Of a stretch of 64,000 bases of DNA, positions 19,029-26,723 are shown in pieces. Under the pieces are notes generated by a model. It saw nothing but the letters and a program-made list of their open reading frames with translations, did not search any database and was not told where the DNA came from. The first letter of the stretch is position 1. Every line of letters starts with the position of its first letter. The position numbers and the translations under genes are program-made. Source of the stretch: Mycetocola zhujimingii (GTDB lineage: Bacteria; Actinomycetota; Actinomycetes; Actinomycetales; Microbacteriaceae); the NCBI RefSeq assembly GCF_003065425.1, contig NZ_CP026949.1:1488001-1552000 (forward strand), written 5' to 3'.

Positions 19029-19074
19029 CAAACGAACAAGGCGGGCCGGATAACCGGCCCGCCTTGTTCGTTTG
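19029..19074. terminator. Bidirectional terminator, 21-bp perfect stem
   Basis: Arms at 19029-19049 and 19054-19074 are exact complements (inner part GGCGGGCCGG / CCGGCCCGCC) around an ATAA loop. It lies between the convergent thioesterase and pdtaR genes. Both outer arms are A/T-richer, so it can end transcription from both sides. Confidence 0.85.
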
Positions 19075-19082
19075 TATCTGTT

Positions 19083-19688
19083 CTACTTCTTCGCTGTGAG
19101 CTGCTCGACGATGGCCTGGGCGACGTCGTGCATGGTGAGGCGACGGTCCATCGACGCCTTCTGGATCCAGCGGAAAGCTTCGGGCTCGGTGAGGCCCATC
19201 TTCTCGTTGAGCAGGCCCTTGGCCCGGTCGACGAGCTTGCGGGTCTCGAAGCGCTCGACCATGTCGGCGACTTCGGCCTCGAGGGTGATGATCTGCTGGT
19301 AGCGGCTCAGAGCGATCTCGATCGCGGGCAGCAGGTCGTTCGGCGTAAACGGCTTGACGACGTACGCGAGTGCACCGGCCTCGCTCGCACGCTCGACGAG
19401 TTCCTTCTGGCTGAACGCGGTGAGCAGGACGACGGGAGCGATCTGGGCCTTGTGCAGGCGCTCAGCGGCGGAGATACCGTCGAGCTGCGGCATCTTGACA
19501 TCCATGATGACGAGGTCTGGACGCAGTTCCATGGCGAGGGCAACGGCGGTTTCACCGTCGCCGGCTTCACCGACAACCTCGAAGCCGTTGTCACGGAGGA
19601 TTTCGACAATGTCGAGACGAATCAGCGATTCGTCTTCTGCTACGACGACGCGTCGTGGGGCTGGGGCTGTTGCTTCTTGCTCGGTCAC
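19083..19688 (-). CDS. pdtaR: ANTAR-domain response regulator (PdtaR type)
   Basis: 201 aa. The receiver domain (about 12-130) has the acidic pair in VVAEDESLIR, the phospho-acceptor Asp in LVIMDVKMPQLDG and the conserved Lys in YVVKPFTPNDLL. A coiled linker leads to a C-terminal ANTAR RNA-binding domain (about 138-195: VDRAKGLLNEKMGLTEPEAFRWIQKASMDRR). In mycobacteria PdtaR acts with kinase PdtaS through RNA binding. The kinase is not in this window. The GTG start lies six bases after TAGGAT, so the mRNA is probably leaderless. Transcription diverges from tRNA-Leu. Confidence 0.93.
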   Translation of the reverse strand: MTEQEATAPAPRRVVVAEDESLIRLDIVEILRDNGFEVVGEAGDGETAVALAMELRPDLVIMDVKMPQLDGISAAERLHKAQIAPVVLLTAFSQKELVERASEAGALAYVVKPFTPNDLLPAIEIALSRYQQIITLEAEVADMVERFETRKLVDRAKGLLNEKMGLTEPEAFRWIQKASMDRRLTMHDVAQAIVEQLTAKK

Positions 19689-19704
19689 GACTTAATCCTA
19701 CGGT
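19677..19704 (+). promoter_or_regulatory. Weak candidate promoter of tRNA-Leu
   Basis: TTGCTC (19677-19682), 16 bases, TACGGT (19699-19704); the tRNA begins 23 bases later. The matches are modest. The site overlaps the leaderless pdtaR promoter on the other strand. Confidence 0.3.
19689..19700 (-). promoter_or_regulatory. Leaderless -10 of pdtaR
   Basis: TAGGAT (19700-19695) sits exactly six bases before the GTG at 19688, the same -10-to-start geometry as uvrA, uvrB and polA. No TGTCRG box or clear -35 is present. Confidence 0.45.
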
Positions 19705-19726
19705 ACTCTTGTCCACGTTGTTGTGC

Positions 19727-19809
19727 GCCGGTGTGGCGGAATGGCAGACGCGGAGCACTCAAAATGCTTTGTTCGAGAGGACGTGTGGGTTCGAGTCCCA
19801 CCACCGGCA
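19727..19809 (+). tRNA. tRNA-Leu (anticodon CAA)
   Basis: 83 nt. Acceptor GCCGGTG pairs with CACCGGC (19802-19808), with discriminator A. The anticodon loop is CTCAAAA, giving CAA. A long class II variable arm is present, and the T arm is GTGGG-TTCGAGT-CCCAC. CCA is not encoded. It reads UUG codons. It is followed by its own terminator. Confidence 0.97.
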
Positions 19810-19818
19810 CAGCAGTGT

Positions 19819-19865
19819 GACCCCTTGATCGCCCCGTTTGACGGGGAGGTGAAGGGGTCTTTTTC
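19819..19865 (+). terminator. Rho-independent terminator after tRNA-Leu
   Basis: GACCCCTT (19819-19826) pairs with AAGGGGTC (19852-19859), an inner stem CCCCGT/ACGGGG stacks within it, and a run of five T follows. This is a textbook intrinsic terminator, one of the few here with a T-run. Confidence 0.9.
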
Positions 19866-19940
19866 GTGCGTGCCGCCTGGCCGGATCCGAGGCCCGGTGC
19901 ACATGCGTGCGATTCTCTGGACAGTCCGGGCACAGGACCC

Positions 19941-19969
19941 TGCGCATGGCGCGGGTGGGTAGCTATAGT
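19941..19969 (+). promoter_or_regulatory. Candidate promoter of the MFS transporter
   Basis: TATAGT (19964-19969, 5/6 to consensus) with TGCGCA 17 bases upstream (19941-19946). It lies about 25 bases before the ATG. The -35 is weak. Confidence 0.35.
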
Positions 19970-19993
19970 CGTGGCCTCGACCGAGGGGCGGCC

Positions 19994-21406
19994 ATGACCA
20001 GATCATCGAACGTCGCGAGCGGCTGGCTGGTGGTCGTGTGCTGCCTGTCCCAGTTCCTGCACACCGTCTACGGCAGCGTCGCCAACATCGCGCTGCCGGA
20101 CATCGCCAGGGACCTCGATGCCCGGATTGATTCCCTCCAGTGGGTGGTGAGCGCGTACGTGCTCACACTCGCGAGCATGCTCACGTTCTCGGGAACGCTC
20201 GCCGACCGCTTCGGCCGCAAACGTGTCCTGATCGCGGGCAACATCGTGATGACGGCTGGTTCGATTCTCTGCGCCGTGAGTACCTCGGTCACCCTCCTCA
20301 TCATCGGCAGGGTCGTGCAGGGCCTTGGCAGCGCCCTGATCGCGCCGGCTGGGCTGTCCCTGCTCGCGGCCGCGTTCCCTGAAACCGCGCGCCGCGCCGT
20401 TGCCGTGATGTGGTGGACGACCATTGGGACAGCCTCGCTCGCGGCGGGACCCATCCTCGGCGGTCTGCTCGTGCGCGACCTGGGCTGGACGAGTGTGTTC
20501 TGGGCGGGGGTACCCATCGGGCTGCTCGCAGCGGTCCTCGCTGCCGTGCTTCTGACAGAGTCGAAGGCCGATCGGCCGCAACCGTTCGACCCCGTCGGGC
20601 AGGTGCTGCTCACGGTGTTCCTCGCCAGCCTTGCGTTCGCGCTCATCGAGGGCGTGCATCTGGGCTGGACCTCGCCCGCCATCGTGCTGGCTGTGCTGAT
20701 AGGAGTGGTCGCTCTCATCGCCCTCGTTCCTTTTGAACTGCGCCACAAGCATCCGCTCATCCCGGTGCGCCTGTTCACGCATCGCTCTTTCGTGACAGCG
20801 CTGGTGATGGCCATTGCCGGATACCTCGCTCTCGCGGGGCTGTTGTTCCTCAACACGTTCTACCTGCAGTCCGAGCGCGGACTCGATGCGACGAGCGCAG
20901 GATTCATGACCATCCCGCTGGCCGCCGGTGCCACCCTGACGGCGCTGCTCGCCGCCGGTCTGGTCGCCCGCGGACGCTCGCGCGCCGTTCTCATCACGAG
21001 CGGCATACTGCTCGCCCTTGGGTCGGGCGGGCTCTGGGCAACGGAGACCCTCCCGCTCTGGACTGTGGTTCTGCCGTACTTTGTGTTCGGGCTTGGCTTT
21101 GGCCTGATTGCAGACCCCGTCAGCGTGACGGCGCTCTCGTCGCTTCCGACCTCGGAGTCTGGACTGGCCTCGAGTCTCGTATCGACGTCAAAGCAGGCCG
21201 GGCAACTTCTCGGCATCGCCGGTATCGGCACCATTCTCGCCGCGGCGGGGACCACCTCGGAGGTTATCGAGTTCGAGGAGATGGGCGGGTGGGTGTGGGC
21301 GGTGCTGACGGCTGCAGGCTTACTGATCACTCTGCTTGCGCTGAGCTCGCCGCGATCGTCGCGCCACGTACACGGGCATGGCGCACGGGCGGCGAACGGC
21401 TCTTGA
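19994..21406 (+). CDS. MFS transporter, DHA2 (EmrB/QacA-like) drug exporter
   Basis: 470 aa from the ATG at 19994, which has GAGGGG upstream. It has about 14 hydrophobic segments. MFS motif A GTLADRFGRKRV lies between TM2 and TM3, and the TM5 antiporter motif region reads AAGPILGGLL. This family exports drugs or toxic compounds by proton antiport. The opening VVVCCLSQFLHTVYGSVANIALPDIARDL is typical of DHA2. No regulator is adjacent, and the substrate is unknown. A longer in-frame start (19907) lies before the putative promoter and was rejected. Confidence 0.9.
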   Translation: MTRSSNVASGWLVVVCCLSQFLHTVYGSVANIALPDIARDLDARIDSLQWVVSAYVLTLASMLTFSGTLADRFGRKRVLIAGNIVMTAGSILCAVSTSVTLLIIGRVVQGLGSALIAPAGLSLLAAAFPETARRAVAVMWWTTIGTASLAAGPILGGLLVRDLGWTSVFWAGVPIGLLAAVLAAVLLTESKADRPQPFDPVGQVLLTVFLASLAFALIEGVHLGWTSPAIVLAVLIGVVALIALVPFELRHKHPLIPVRLFTHRSFVTALVMAIAGYLALAGLLFLNTFYLQSERGLDATSAGFMTIPLAAGATLTALLAAGLVARGRSRAVLITSGILLALGSGGLWATETLPLWTVVLPYFVFGLGFGLIADPVSVTALSSLPTSESGLASSLVSTSKQAGQLLGIAGIGTILAAAGTTSEVIEFEEMGGWVWAVLTAAGLLITLLALSSPRSSRHVHGHGARAANGS

Positions 21407-21516
21407 GACGGATGCCGCTGACAGCGTCGTTGACGCACCAGCGGCCCCTATAGCCCATAACCGCCGATTTGTTCAGGGGTTGAACGAGCCGGTATCGACG
21501 GGGTTAGCTGCAGGGT

Positions 21517-21861
21517 ATGGAACGCATACACTACGCGACAGGATCGATCCTCACCGGCTCGGAGATCGCCAGGGCTCTCGTCGGTTACGCCGAAGCTCTC
21601 GCGAAGGTGGGCTCGTCCGCTTCGGTCGATATCCCCTCGCTGCATGAGGACGGCACACTCGGTCGCGCGAACTTCCTGGTCGGACCCGCCAGCCAGCTGG
21701 TGTCCGAGACGGAAGACAGTACGTTCCCCGAGGTCACCGATGCTGATTTGGTGGCCGAATTGCAGGCGGCAACAGCGCGCCTCGGCGACGCGCACCCCCA
21801 GACGTCAGACATCGAACGCGTGCCTGGCGACGACATTCTGGAGTACCCCGAGCAGAACTGA
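21517..21861 (+). CDS. Hypothetical protein, 114 aa
   Basis: I do not recognise this family. The protein starts MERIHYATGSILTGSEIARALVGYAEAL and is acidic, with no membrane segment. The N-terminal 60 residues look globular (strand, helix, FLVGPASQLV strand) and the C-terminal tail is polar. Codon use fits the genome. It follows the MFS gene by 110 bp and is convergent with the coiled-coil gene, with 3 bp between stops. The N-terminal HYATGSILTG looks like a reporter-type small domain seen next to DNA-processing proteins, but I cannot name it. Confidence 0.65.
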   Translation: MERIHYATGSILTGSEIARALVGYAEALAKVGSSASVDIPSLHEDGTLGRANFLVGPASQLVSETEDSTFPEVTDADLVAELQAATARLGDAHPQTSDIERVPGDDILEYPEQN

Positions 21862-21864
21862 CCC

Positions 21865-22755
21865 TCAGTCGTTCGACGCGCCACCCGAGAGCCGCTCCGC
21901 ACGTTCCCTGGCGCGGGAGAGCGCCCGGGCGGCGACATCTGCTTCATGCCGTGCCCCTGCCACGTTTTTTCGCAGCGACTCATGCTCCGCCGTGCGGTTG
22001 GCCAGTTCTGAGTCGATCTCAGCCAGGCGGGAGCGGAGATGGCGGCGTTCGCCGGTGAGAGCGTCGATCTCGGGGGCAAGAGTGCTGATCCGGGACTGAA
22101 TGCCCTCGAGCGCCTCGTCCGCATCGTCCGCACGTTGCTCTGCATCCTCGAGTTTGCGACGAGCCTCGGCGAGGTCACGCTGGGCCGCTGTGGTGTCGAC
22201 CGCCCGAAGCCGCGGCGGGTCGTCACGGGAGGACGACGGTGCCGCCGTCACCGAGTCGACAGCGAGGGCACCGGAGAGGTCTACGGGTTCGACCCCGTTT
22301 GACGTCAGGCTCCGTACGAGCACCGCTGTGAGCACTGCGTCTGCGGCGGCGGAATCGGCCAGCGACGCCTGAAGCGTCTGTTCGAGTTCCCGCACCGCAC
22401 TCGGGCTGGCTTTCGTGCCGACTTTTGCGCCGGTCTCGACACCGAGCCTGGACACCGCGCGGATCAGGTGCTGCCGCTCGCGGCCCAGCCTCCTGAGGTC
22501 ACCGGTTTCGCGCGCCTGCTCGGCAGCGCGCAGGTCTTTTCCCAGCGCGATCAGTTTGTCGATTTCGTCCCTGTGCGTTGTGACCAGAAGATTGGCGAGC
22601 CAGGCGGCGACGGATGGCTTCGGCAGCTTTCCGATCCGCCGCGCGAGTTCTTTGTCGCCCGCGTCCTTCGCCGCAGTAACCGCAGCGGCCCTGGTTCGGA
22701 TGAATTCGCTGAGCGGCGCTCTGTACAGCTCGGTCGCGACGGATTCCAGGTTCAT
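21865..22755 (-). CDS. Hypothetical coiled-coil protein, 296 aa
   Basis: No family name can be given with confidence. The N-terminal 100 residues are helical and basic (YRAPLSEFIRTRAAAVTAAK, then KLPKPSVAAWLANLLV). A helical middle follows, then a long coiled coil (about 190-290) rich in Glu, Arg and Ala. No signal peptide or membrane segment. The KLPKPSVAAWLANLL segment recurs, to my recollection, in a set of uncharacterised actinobacterial proteins. The ATG at 22755 is a plausible start. Confidence 0.75.
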   Translation of the reverse strand: MNLESVATELYRAPLSEFIRTRAAAVTAAKDAGDKELARRIGKLPKPSVAAWLANLLVTTHRDEIDKLIALGKDLRAAEQARETGDLRRLGRERQHLIRAVSRLGVETGAKVGTKASPSAVRELEQTLQASLADSAAADAVLTAVLVRSLTSNGVEPVDLSGALAVDSVTAAPSSSRDDPPRLRAVDTTAAQRDLAEARRKLEDAEQRADDADEALEGIQSRISTLAPEIDALTGERRHLRSRLAEIDSELANRTAEHESLRKNVAGARHEADVAARALSRARERAERLSGGASND

Positions 22756-22957
22756 GGGCCCAGATTATCGGCCGATGCCAGTAACGGATGCCACCCAGCG
22801 GCGTCTGAGGTTGCCGCGTTTCGCCCTCACGGAACCGGCAAAGCCCCGGCGCGGGGAGTCGGCATGAGCCGGGCGCCGAGGGCAGCCATGATGGACGGGT
22901 GTCCTCTACACCTCTCCCCCGCACCGTCTCGATGCACGCAGCACGAGGAAGAGAATC
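22756..22957. other. 202-bp intergenic gap, nothing firm
   Basis: This divergent spacer lies between the coiled-coil gene and the DUF2809 gene. It must hold both promoters, but no convincing -10/-35 pair was seen. A 34-codon ORF at 22865-22968 overlaps the DUF2809 start and is not supported. Confidence 0.5.
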
Positions 22958-23428
22958 GTGAGCAATGACGGTGGCCAGGCACAACCAAAAGTCGGCGGCA
23001 CCCCCGCTCCGCGGTCAGGTGAGCGCCGTCTCGCTCTCGCCGTCGGTGCGGTTGCGACGATCATCGCCGGGCTGACGATAGCAACAGTCTTCTCCGGGTT
23101 CGCGGCGGACGCCACCGCTGACGGGCTCTATGCGGCGCTCGTCTACCTGCTCGTTGGAGTGGTCTTCCCGAGGCTCTACGCGATCGTGACCGCGGTCGTG
23201 GCGTTCAGCGTCTCAGCGATCATCGAGTTCTCGCAACTGACGGGGCTTCCCGCAGCGCTTGCCGGAGTCTTTCCGCCGGCGCGGTTGGTGTTCGGCACGA
23301 CGTTCGTCGCCACCGACCTCATCTTCTACGCGCTCGGCGCTGCGCTGATCGCCGCCGGCGACGTGCTGGTTACTCGGCTGGTACGTCGGCTTCGGGATCG
23401 CTCGGGCGATACTTCGCGTCGTCCCTGA
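22958..23428 (+). CDS. DUF2809-type small membrane protein
   Basis: 156 aa with four predicted membrane helices at about 27-50, 58-80, 83-98 and 120-140. The pattern LYAALVYLLVGVVFPRL, then IIEFSQLTGLP, then ARLVFGTTFVATDLIFYALGAAL fits the DUF2809 family, whose function is unknown. The GTG start has GAGGAAGAG upstream. The last 59 bp overlap a small gene on the opposite strand. Confidence 0.8.
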   Translation: MSNDGGQAQPKVGGTPAPRSGERRLALAVGAVATIIAGLTIATVFSGFAADATADGLYAALVYLLVGVVFPRLYAIVTAVVAFSVSAIIEFSQLTGLPAALAGVFPPARLVFGTTFVATDLIFYALGAALIAAGDVLVTRLVRRLRDRSGDTSRRP

Positions 23429-23546
23429 TGTCGATCCTGGTGACTCCGTCTGGCTTCTCGGTCACATCGATGCGCGGTGCGGCGTCTGACTCGTCGGCCT
23501 GAGGTGCTGTCGTCAGCTGGTCGTGGCGTTTCTCTTCAGCGTCCAT
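23370..23546 (-). CDS. Small acidic hypothetical protein, 58 aa
   Basis: This short ORF reads MDAEEKRHDQLTTAPQ at its start and ends YRPSDPEADVPAE. A clear GGGGAG ribosome site lies five bases before the ATG, which supports translation. The protein is hydrophilic and Asp/Glu-rich with no membrane segment. It looks disordered apart from a possible short strand pair (RIDVTEKPDGVTRIDI). It starts 52 bp downstream of crtEb and may be the last gene of the carotenoid operon, though the link is only positional. Its 3' end overlaps the DUF2809 gene tail to tail. Confidence 0.6.
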   Translation of the reverse strand: MDAEEKRHDQLTTAPQADESDAAPRIDVTEKPDGVTRIDIRDDAKYRPSDPEADVPAE

Positions 23547-23597
23547 GGTTGCTCCCCTGCTCGATGTGTCGGTACGTCCACGTTACAGCCACCGGTG

Positions 23598-24461
23598 TCA
23601 GCCCAGCGCAACCCAGATCAGCAGCATCGTCACGCAGAACCCCGACACGAAGTTGAGGGCGAGAAAGTGTTTCCAGCCCCGGTTCGCAGATTCGGCAGTG
23701 GCGTCGGTGATGTTCCAGTACGGAAGGGCGTTGACGATGTACGGCAGGGCCAGCACTCCGGCGAGGGGCCCAGGCCACGGTGTGGCGAGAAGAAGAAGCC
23801 CGGCGAGCAGGTACGCGAGAACCGAGAACCGTACCGTCGCTCGGGCGCCGATCTCCGTCGCTATCGAACGGATGCCGCCCTCGCGGTCGGCGAGGACGTC
23901 CTGAACGGCACCGAACGCGTGACTCCCGATCCCCCAGAGGAAGAACCCGGCGAGAAGTGCGATGAGCCCGACGTCAGCGAAGGACGCTCCAGCGAGGGCG
24001 AGCCCGAAGACGGCCGGACTGACGAAGTGGGTGGACGACGTCAGGGAGTCGAGGAAGGGGATCTCTTTGAACCGGAGACCACGCGCACTGTACGCGATGA
24101 CGGCGAAGATGCTCACCGCGAGGACCACGGTGGACAACGCGGATCCGACGGCGACGAGGTAGACCAGGAAAGGCAGGTTGGTGATCACGACTGCGATGAG
24201 GATCGGCCGGTGGAGGGACCGGTCGAGCACGGCCCCCTCGACGCCGCCCTTGCGCGGGTTCCGCAGGTCGGATTCGTAGTCGAAGACGTCGTTGATGCCA
24301 TACATGGCCAGGTTGTACGGCACGAGGAAGTAGACGGTGCCGATCCAGAAAACGAGGTCGAGTTCTCGAGTCGACATGAAATACGCGGCGGCGAACGGAA
24401 AGGCCGTGTTCACCCAGCTCAGCGGCCGCGATGACAACAGAATGGCTCCGAGGGTCTTCAT
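23598..24461 (-). CDS. crtEb: Lycopene elongase/hydratase-type prenyltransferase (CrtEb)
   Basis: 287 aa from the ATG at 24461, which has GGAGG upstream and overlaps the crtYf stop (ATGA). It is a UbiA-family membrane protein with the first Asp-rich motif NDVFDYESD at about 58-66, a second motif DVLADREGG, and 7-8 hydrophobic helices. The substrate-binding opening SRPLSWVNTAFPFAAAY is typical of CrtEb. The enzyme adds C5 units to both ends of lycopene to give flavuxanthin-type C50 precursors. Position after crtYe/crtYf strongly favours this role over other UbiA functions. Confidence 0.9.
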   Translation of the reverse strand: MKTLGAILLSSRPLSWVNTAFPFAAAYFMSTRELDLVFWIGTVYFLVPYNLAMYGINDVFDYESDLRNPRKGGVEGAVLDRSLHRPILIAVVITNLPFLVYLVAVGSALSTVVLAVSIFAVIAYSARGLRFKEIPFLDSLTSSTHFVSPAVFGLALAGASFADVGLIALLAGFFLWGIGSHAFGAVQDVLADREGGIRSIATEIGARATVRFSVLAYLLAGLLLLATPWPGPLAGVLALPYIVNALPYWNITDATAESANRGWKHFLALNFVSGFCVTMLLIWVALG

Positions 24462-24784
24462 CGCACCGCCTCCGGCTTCTTGCCAGGGAGCAGCAGCCAC
24501 AACCCCGGGAGCAGTACGGCAGCCGCTATCGCGTACGCGAAGTCTTCAAGCGGTGCGCGCCCGAGGAAAGCGCCGCTGATGACATCCGGGTTATAACCGA
24601 ACAGTCCGACGGCGATCATGATGTTGTCGAAAACCGCGGTCAGGATCAGCACGACGACCAGTGTGACAGCCATCCGGGCGAACGGGCGGGAGCCGGGCTT
24701 TCGACGTGCTGCGCGGGTGGCAGCGAGAGCACCGATCCCGAGCGCCGGCACGAGGAACACGAGATTGAGCAGCCAGTAGGTCAC
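24458..24784 (-). CDS. crtYf: C50 carotenoid cyclase subunit (CrtYf-like)
   Basis: 108 aa from the GTG at 24784, which overlaps the stop of the preceding gene (GTGA) and has GGGAGGG upstream. It has three hydrophobic helices and the segment FDNIMIAVGLFGYNPDVISGAFLGRAPLEDFAYA, which is typical of the lycopene cyclase domain. It should pair with the neighbouring subunit to form the heterodimeric cyclase. Sequence alone does not tell epsilon (CrtYe/Yf) from gamma (CrtYg/Yh) or beta (LbtA/B) cyclases. Confidence 0.85.
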   Translation of the reverse strand: MTYWLLNLVFLVPALGIGALAATRAARRKPGSRPFARMAVTLVVVLILTAVFDNIMIAVGLFGYNPDVISGAFLGRAPLEDFAYAIAAAVLLPGLWLLLPGKKPEAVR

Positions 24785-25116
24785 GAGCGTCCCTCCCGGC
24801 GTACCGTGCTGTTGAGCAGCAGAGCCGCTCCAGCGAAGAGGTTCATGGCGAGATAGCACAGCAGGGCCAGGAAAAAGACCTCTTCGAGCGGAAGCTCGGG
24901 CGCGAGCAGGATGCCGGTCATGAAGTCCGTCTCGCCGCGGTAGAAGATCGACAGCCCGATTCCCGCGAGATCCCAGGTGAGGAAAAACGCGAGACCGAGG
25001 ACGAGCACGATACTCGCGCGCCTGGCGTCAGCCCAGAAGAACAGGGTGAAGCGCCGGTCGAGCAGCGCCATGCAGCCGAGTGAGACGAGAAGCGCGCCGA
25101 TGTAGAGGAACGCCAT
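24781..25116 (-). CDS. crtYe: C50 carotenoid cyclase subunit (CrtYe-like)
   Basis: 111 aa with three hydrophobic helices. The motif FFLTWDLAGIGLSIFYRGETDFMTG, followed by LAPELPLEEVFFLALLCYL, is characteristic of the lycopene cyclase domain (conserved PxEE). The start overlaps the crtI stop by one base (TGATG). It forms a heteromeric cyclase with the next gene's product and closes the end rings of the C50 carotenoid. Confidence 0.85.
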   Translation of the reverse strand: MAFLYIGALLVSLGCMALLDRRFTLFFWADARRASIVLVLGLAFFLTWDLAGIGLSIFYRGETDFMTGILLAPELPLEEVFFLALLCYLAMNLFAGAALLLNSTVRREGRS

Positions 25117-26723
25117 CAGCGTCGAGCACCGGCGTCACGAGCGCGGTTCACCGCTGGTGATCGCGTGAGCGGTGTCGGCATTGCTTCGGTGCTGGTGTCG
25201 CCGCGGAGGCGTTTGATCACGAGCTCGGCGCTGATCAGGCACATCGGCAGGCCGATGCCGGGGATGCTCGAACCACCCGCGTAGAGCAGGCCGTCGACCT
25301 TCTTGCTGACGTTGCCCGCGCGGAAGAATGCGCTCTGGGTCAGGATGTGGGCTGGACCAAGCGCCGTTCCCTTCCAGGTGTTGAGATCCGAGGCGAAGTC
25401 AGCGGGACCGGTGACCTCGCGGACGAGAACACGGTCGGCCAGGTCGGGCACGCCCGCCCACTCCGCCACCTGCGCAATCGCGTCGTCGGCGATCCGCTGC
25501 ACAGCGGCATCCGCTCGCCCGCCAATCGTCGGATCGGCTGGGACCGGCACCAGGATGAAGAGGTTCTCGGAGCCCTCTGGCGCGACCGACGGATCTGACG
25601 CGCTTGGTTTGCAGACGTACAGGGAGGCCGGTGAGGGAACACTCGTCGGTTCGGTGAAGATCTGCGAGAAGTTGTGTTTCCAGTCGCTCGTGAAGAACAA
25701 GCTGTGGTGGTCGAGCTCGGGGAGCGACCCGCTCACGCCGAGGGACACCAGCACTGCGCTCGGCCCCGCAGTCTTCTTCTTCCAGTAGCTCTCGGGGTAG
25801 GTCTGGAGCGCCTCAGGCAACAGCCGGGTCTCGCTGTGGTGCAGGTCAGCGGTCGAGACGACGAGGTCAGCGGCGAGCGAGTGGGATTCGCCGGCACTGT
25901 CGGTCCAGGTGACTCCCCTTACTGAGGGCTTTCTGCCGGATGCTGCCGCACGCGTGTCGATCGACGTCACCGTCGCATCGGTTCGAATGTCGACCCCCTC
26001 GCCGCGGGCAAGGGCCGCGATCGTGTCGATCACCGTGGCGAAGCCCCCGCGCGGGTAGTACACACCGTCCTCGAGGTCGAGGTGGCTCATCAGGTGGTAC
26101 ATGCTCGGCGTCGAGAACGGGCTCGATCCGAGGAAGACCGCCGGGTAACCGAGGATCTGCCGCAGCCTGTCATCGCGGAAGTACCTGGCGGTGAATTTGT
26201 CGAGGGACTCGGTGAGCAAACGGACGAGTAGCCGTGTCCGGCGGAGGACGTCACGCCGGAACAGCGGAAGGAACGACTCGAACGTCGAGTAGAGGAAGCG
26301 TTTCTTCGCCATCTCGTAGGTGAGCGCCGCGGAATCGAGATAGCGCTCCAGTTCTGCGCCTGCCCCGCTCTCGATGCTCTCGAACAGCGCGACGTTCTCC
26401 GCCTTCGACGCCGCGACGGTGACCGGTTCATTCCGGCCCTCGAAGAAGACGCGATAGCCGGGGTCGAGCCGCACGAGGTCGAGTTGCTCGGCTGCGGAGG
26501 TGCCGAGCAGCCGGTAGAAGTGGTCGAAGACCTCCGGCATGAGATACCAGCTCGGCCCCGTATCGAAGCGGAAGCCGTCGCGTTCCTGGAGACCCGCCCT
26601 GCCGCCGACGTCTCCGCGCTTTTCTAGGAGGGTCACCGCGTAGCCGTCCCGCGCGAGGAGCGCTGACGTGGCCAGGCCCGAGATTCCGCCGCCGATGACG
26701 ACGGCTGTCTTCGCGCCGGTCAC
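25116..26723 (-). CDS. crtI: Phytoene desaturase
   Basis: 535 aa. FAD-binding VVIGGGISGLATSALLA is at the N-terminus, followed by GGRAGLQERDGFRFDTGPSWYLMP. The C-terminal LYAGGSSIPGIGLPMCLISAELV is the CrtI signature. It converts phytoene to lycopene by successive desaturations. The GTG start overlaps the crtB stop (GTGA). Length and motifs fit actinobacterial CrtI. Confidence 0.95.
   Translation of the reverse strand: MTGAKTAVVIGGGISGLATSALLARDGYAVTLLEKRGDVGGRAGLQERDGFRFDTGPSWYLMPEVFDHFYRLLGTSAAEQLDLVRLDPGYRVFFEGRNEPVTVAASKAENVALFESIESGAGAELERYLDSAALTYEMAKKRFLYSTFESFLPLFRRDVLRRTRLLVRLLTESLDKFTARYFRDDRLRQILGYPAVFLGSSPFSTPSMYHLMSHLDLEDGVYYPRGGFATVIDTIAALARGEGVDIRTDATVTSIDTRAAASGRKPSVRGVTWTDSAGESHSLAADLVVSTADLHHSETRLLPEALQTYPESYWKKKTAGPSAVLVSLGVSGSLPELDHHSLFFTSDWKHNFSQIFTEPTSVPSPASLYVCKPSASDPSVAPEGSENLFILVPVPADPTIGGRADAAVQRIADDAIAQVAEWAGVPDLADRVLVREVTGPADFASDLNTWKGTALGPAHILTQSAFFRAGNVSKKVDGLLYAGGSSIPGIGLPMCLISAELVIKRLRGDTSTEAMPTPLTRSPAVNRARDAGARR

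Noticed and set aside
22865-22968. 34-codon ORF overlapping the DUF2809 start
   Set aside because: No clear ribosome site and unremarkable composition; could be a leader ORF but nothing supports it.
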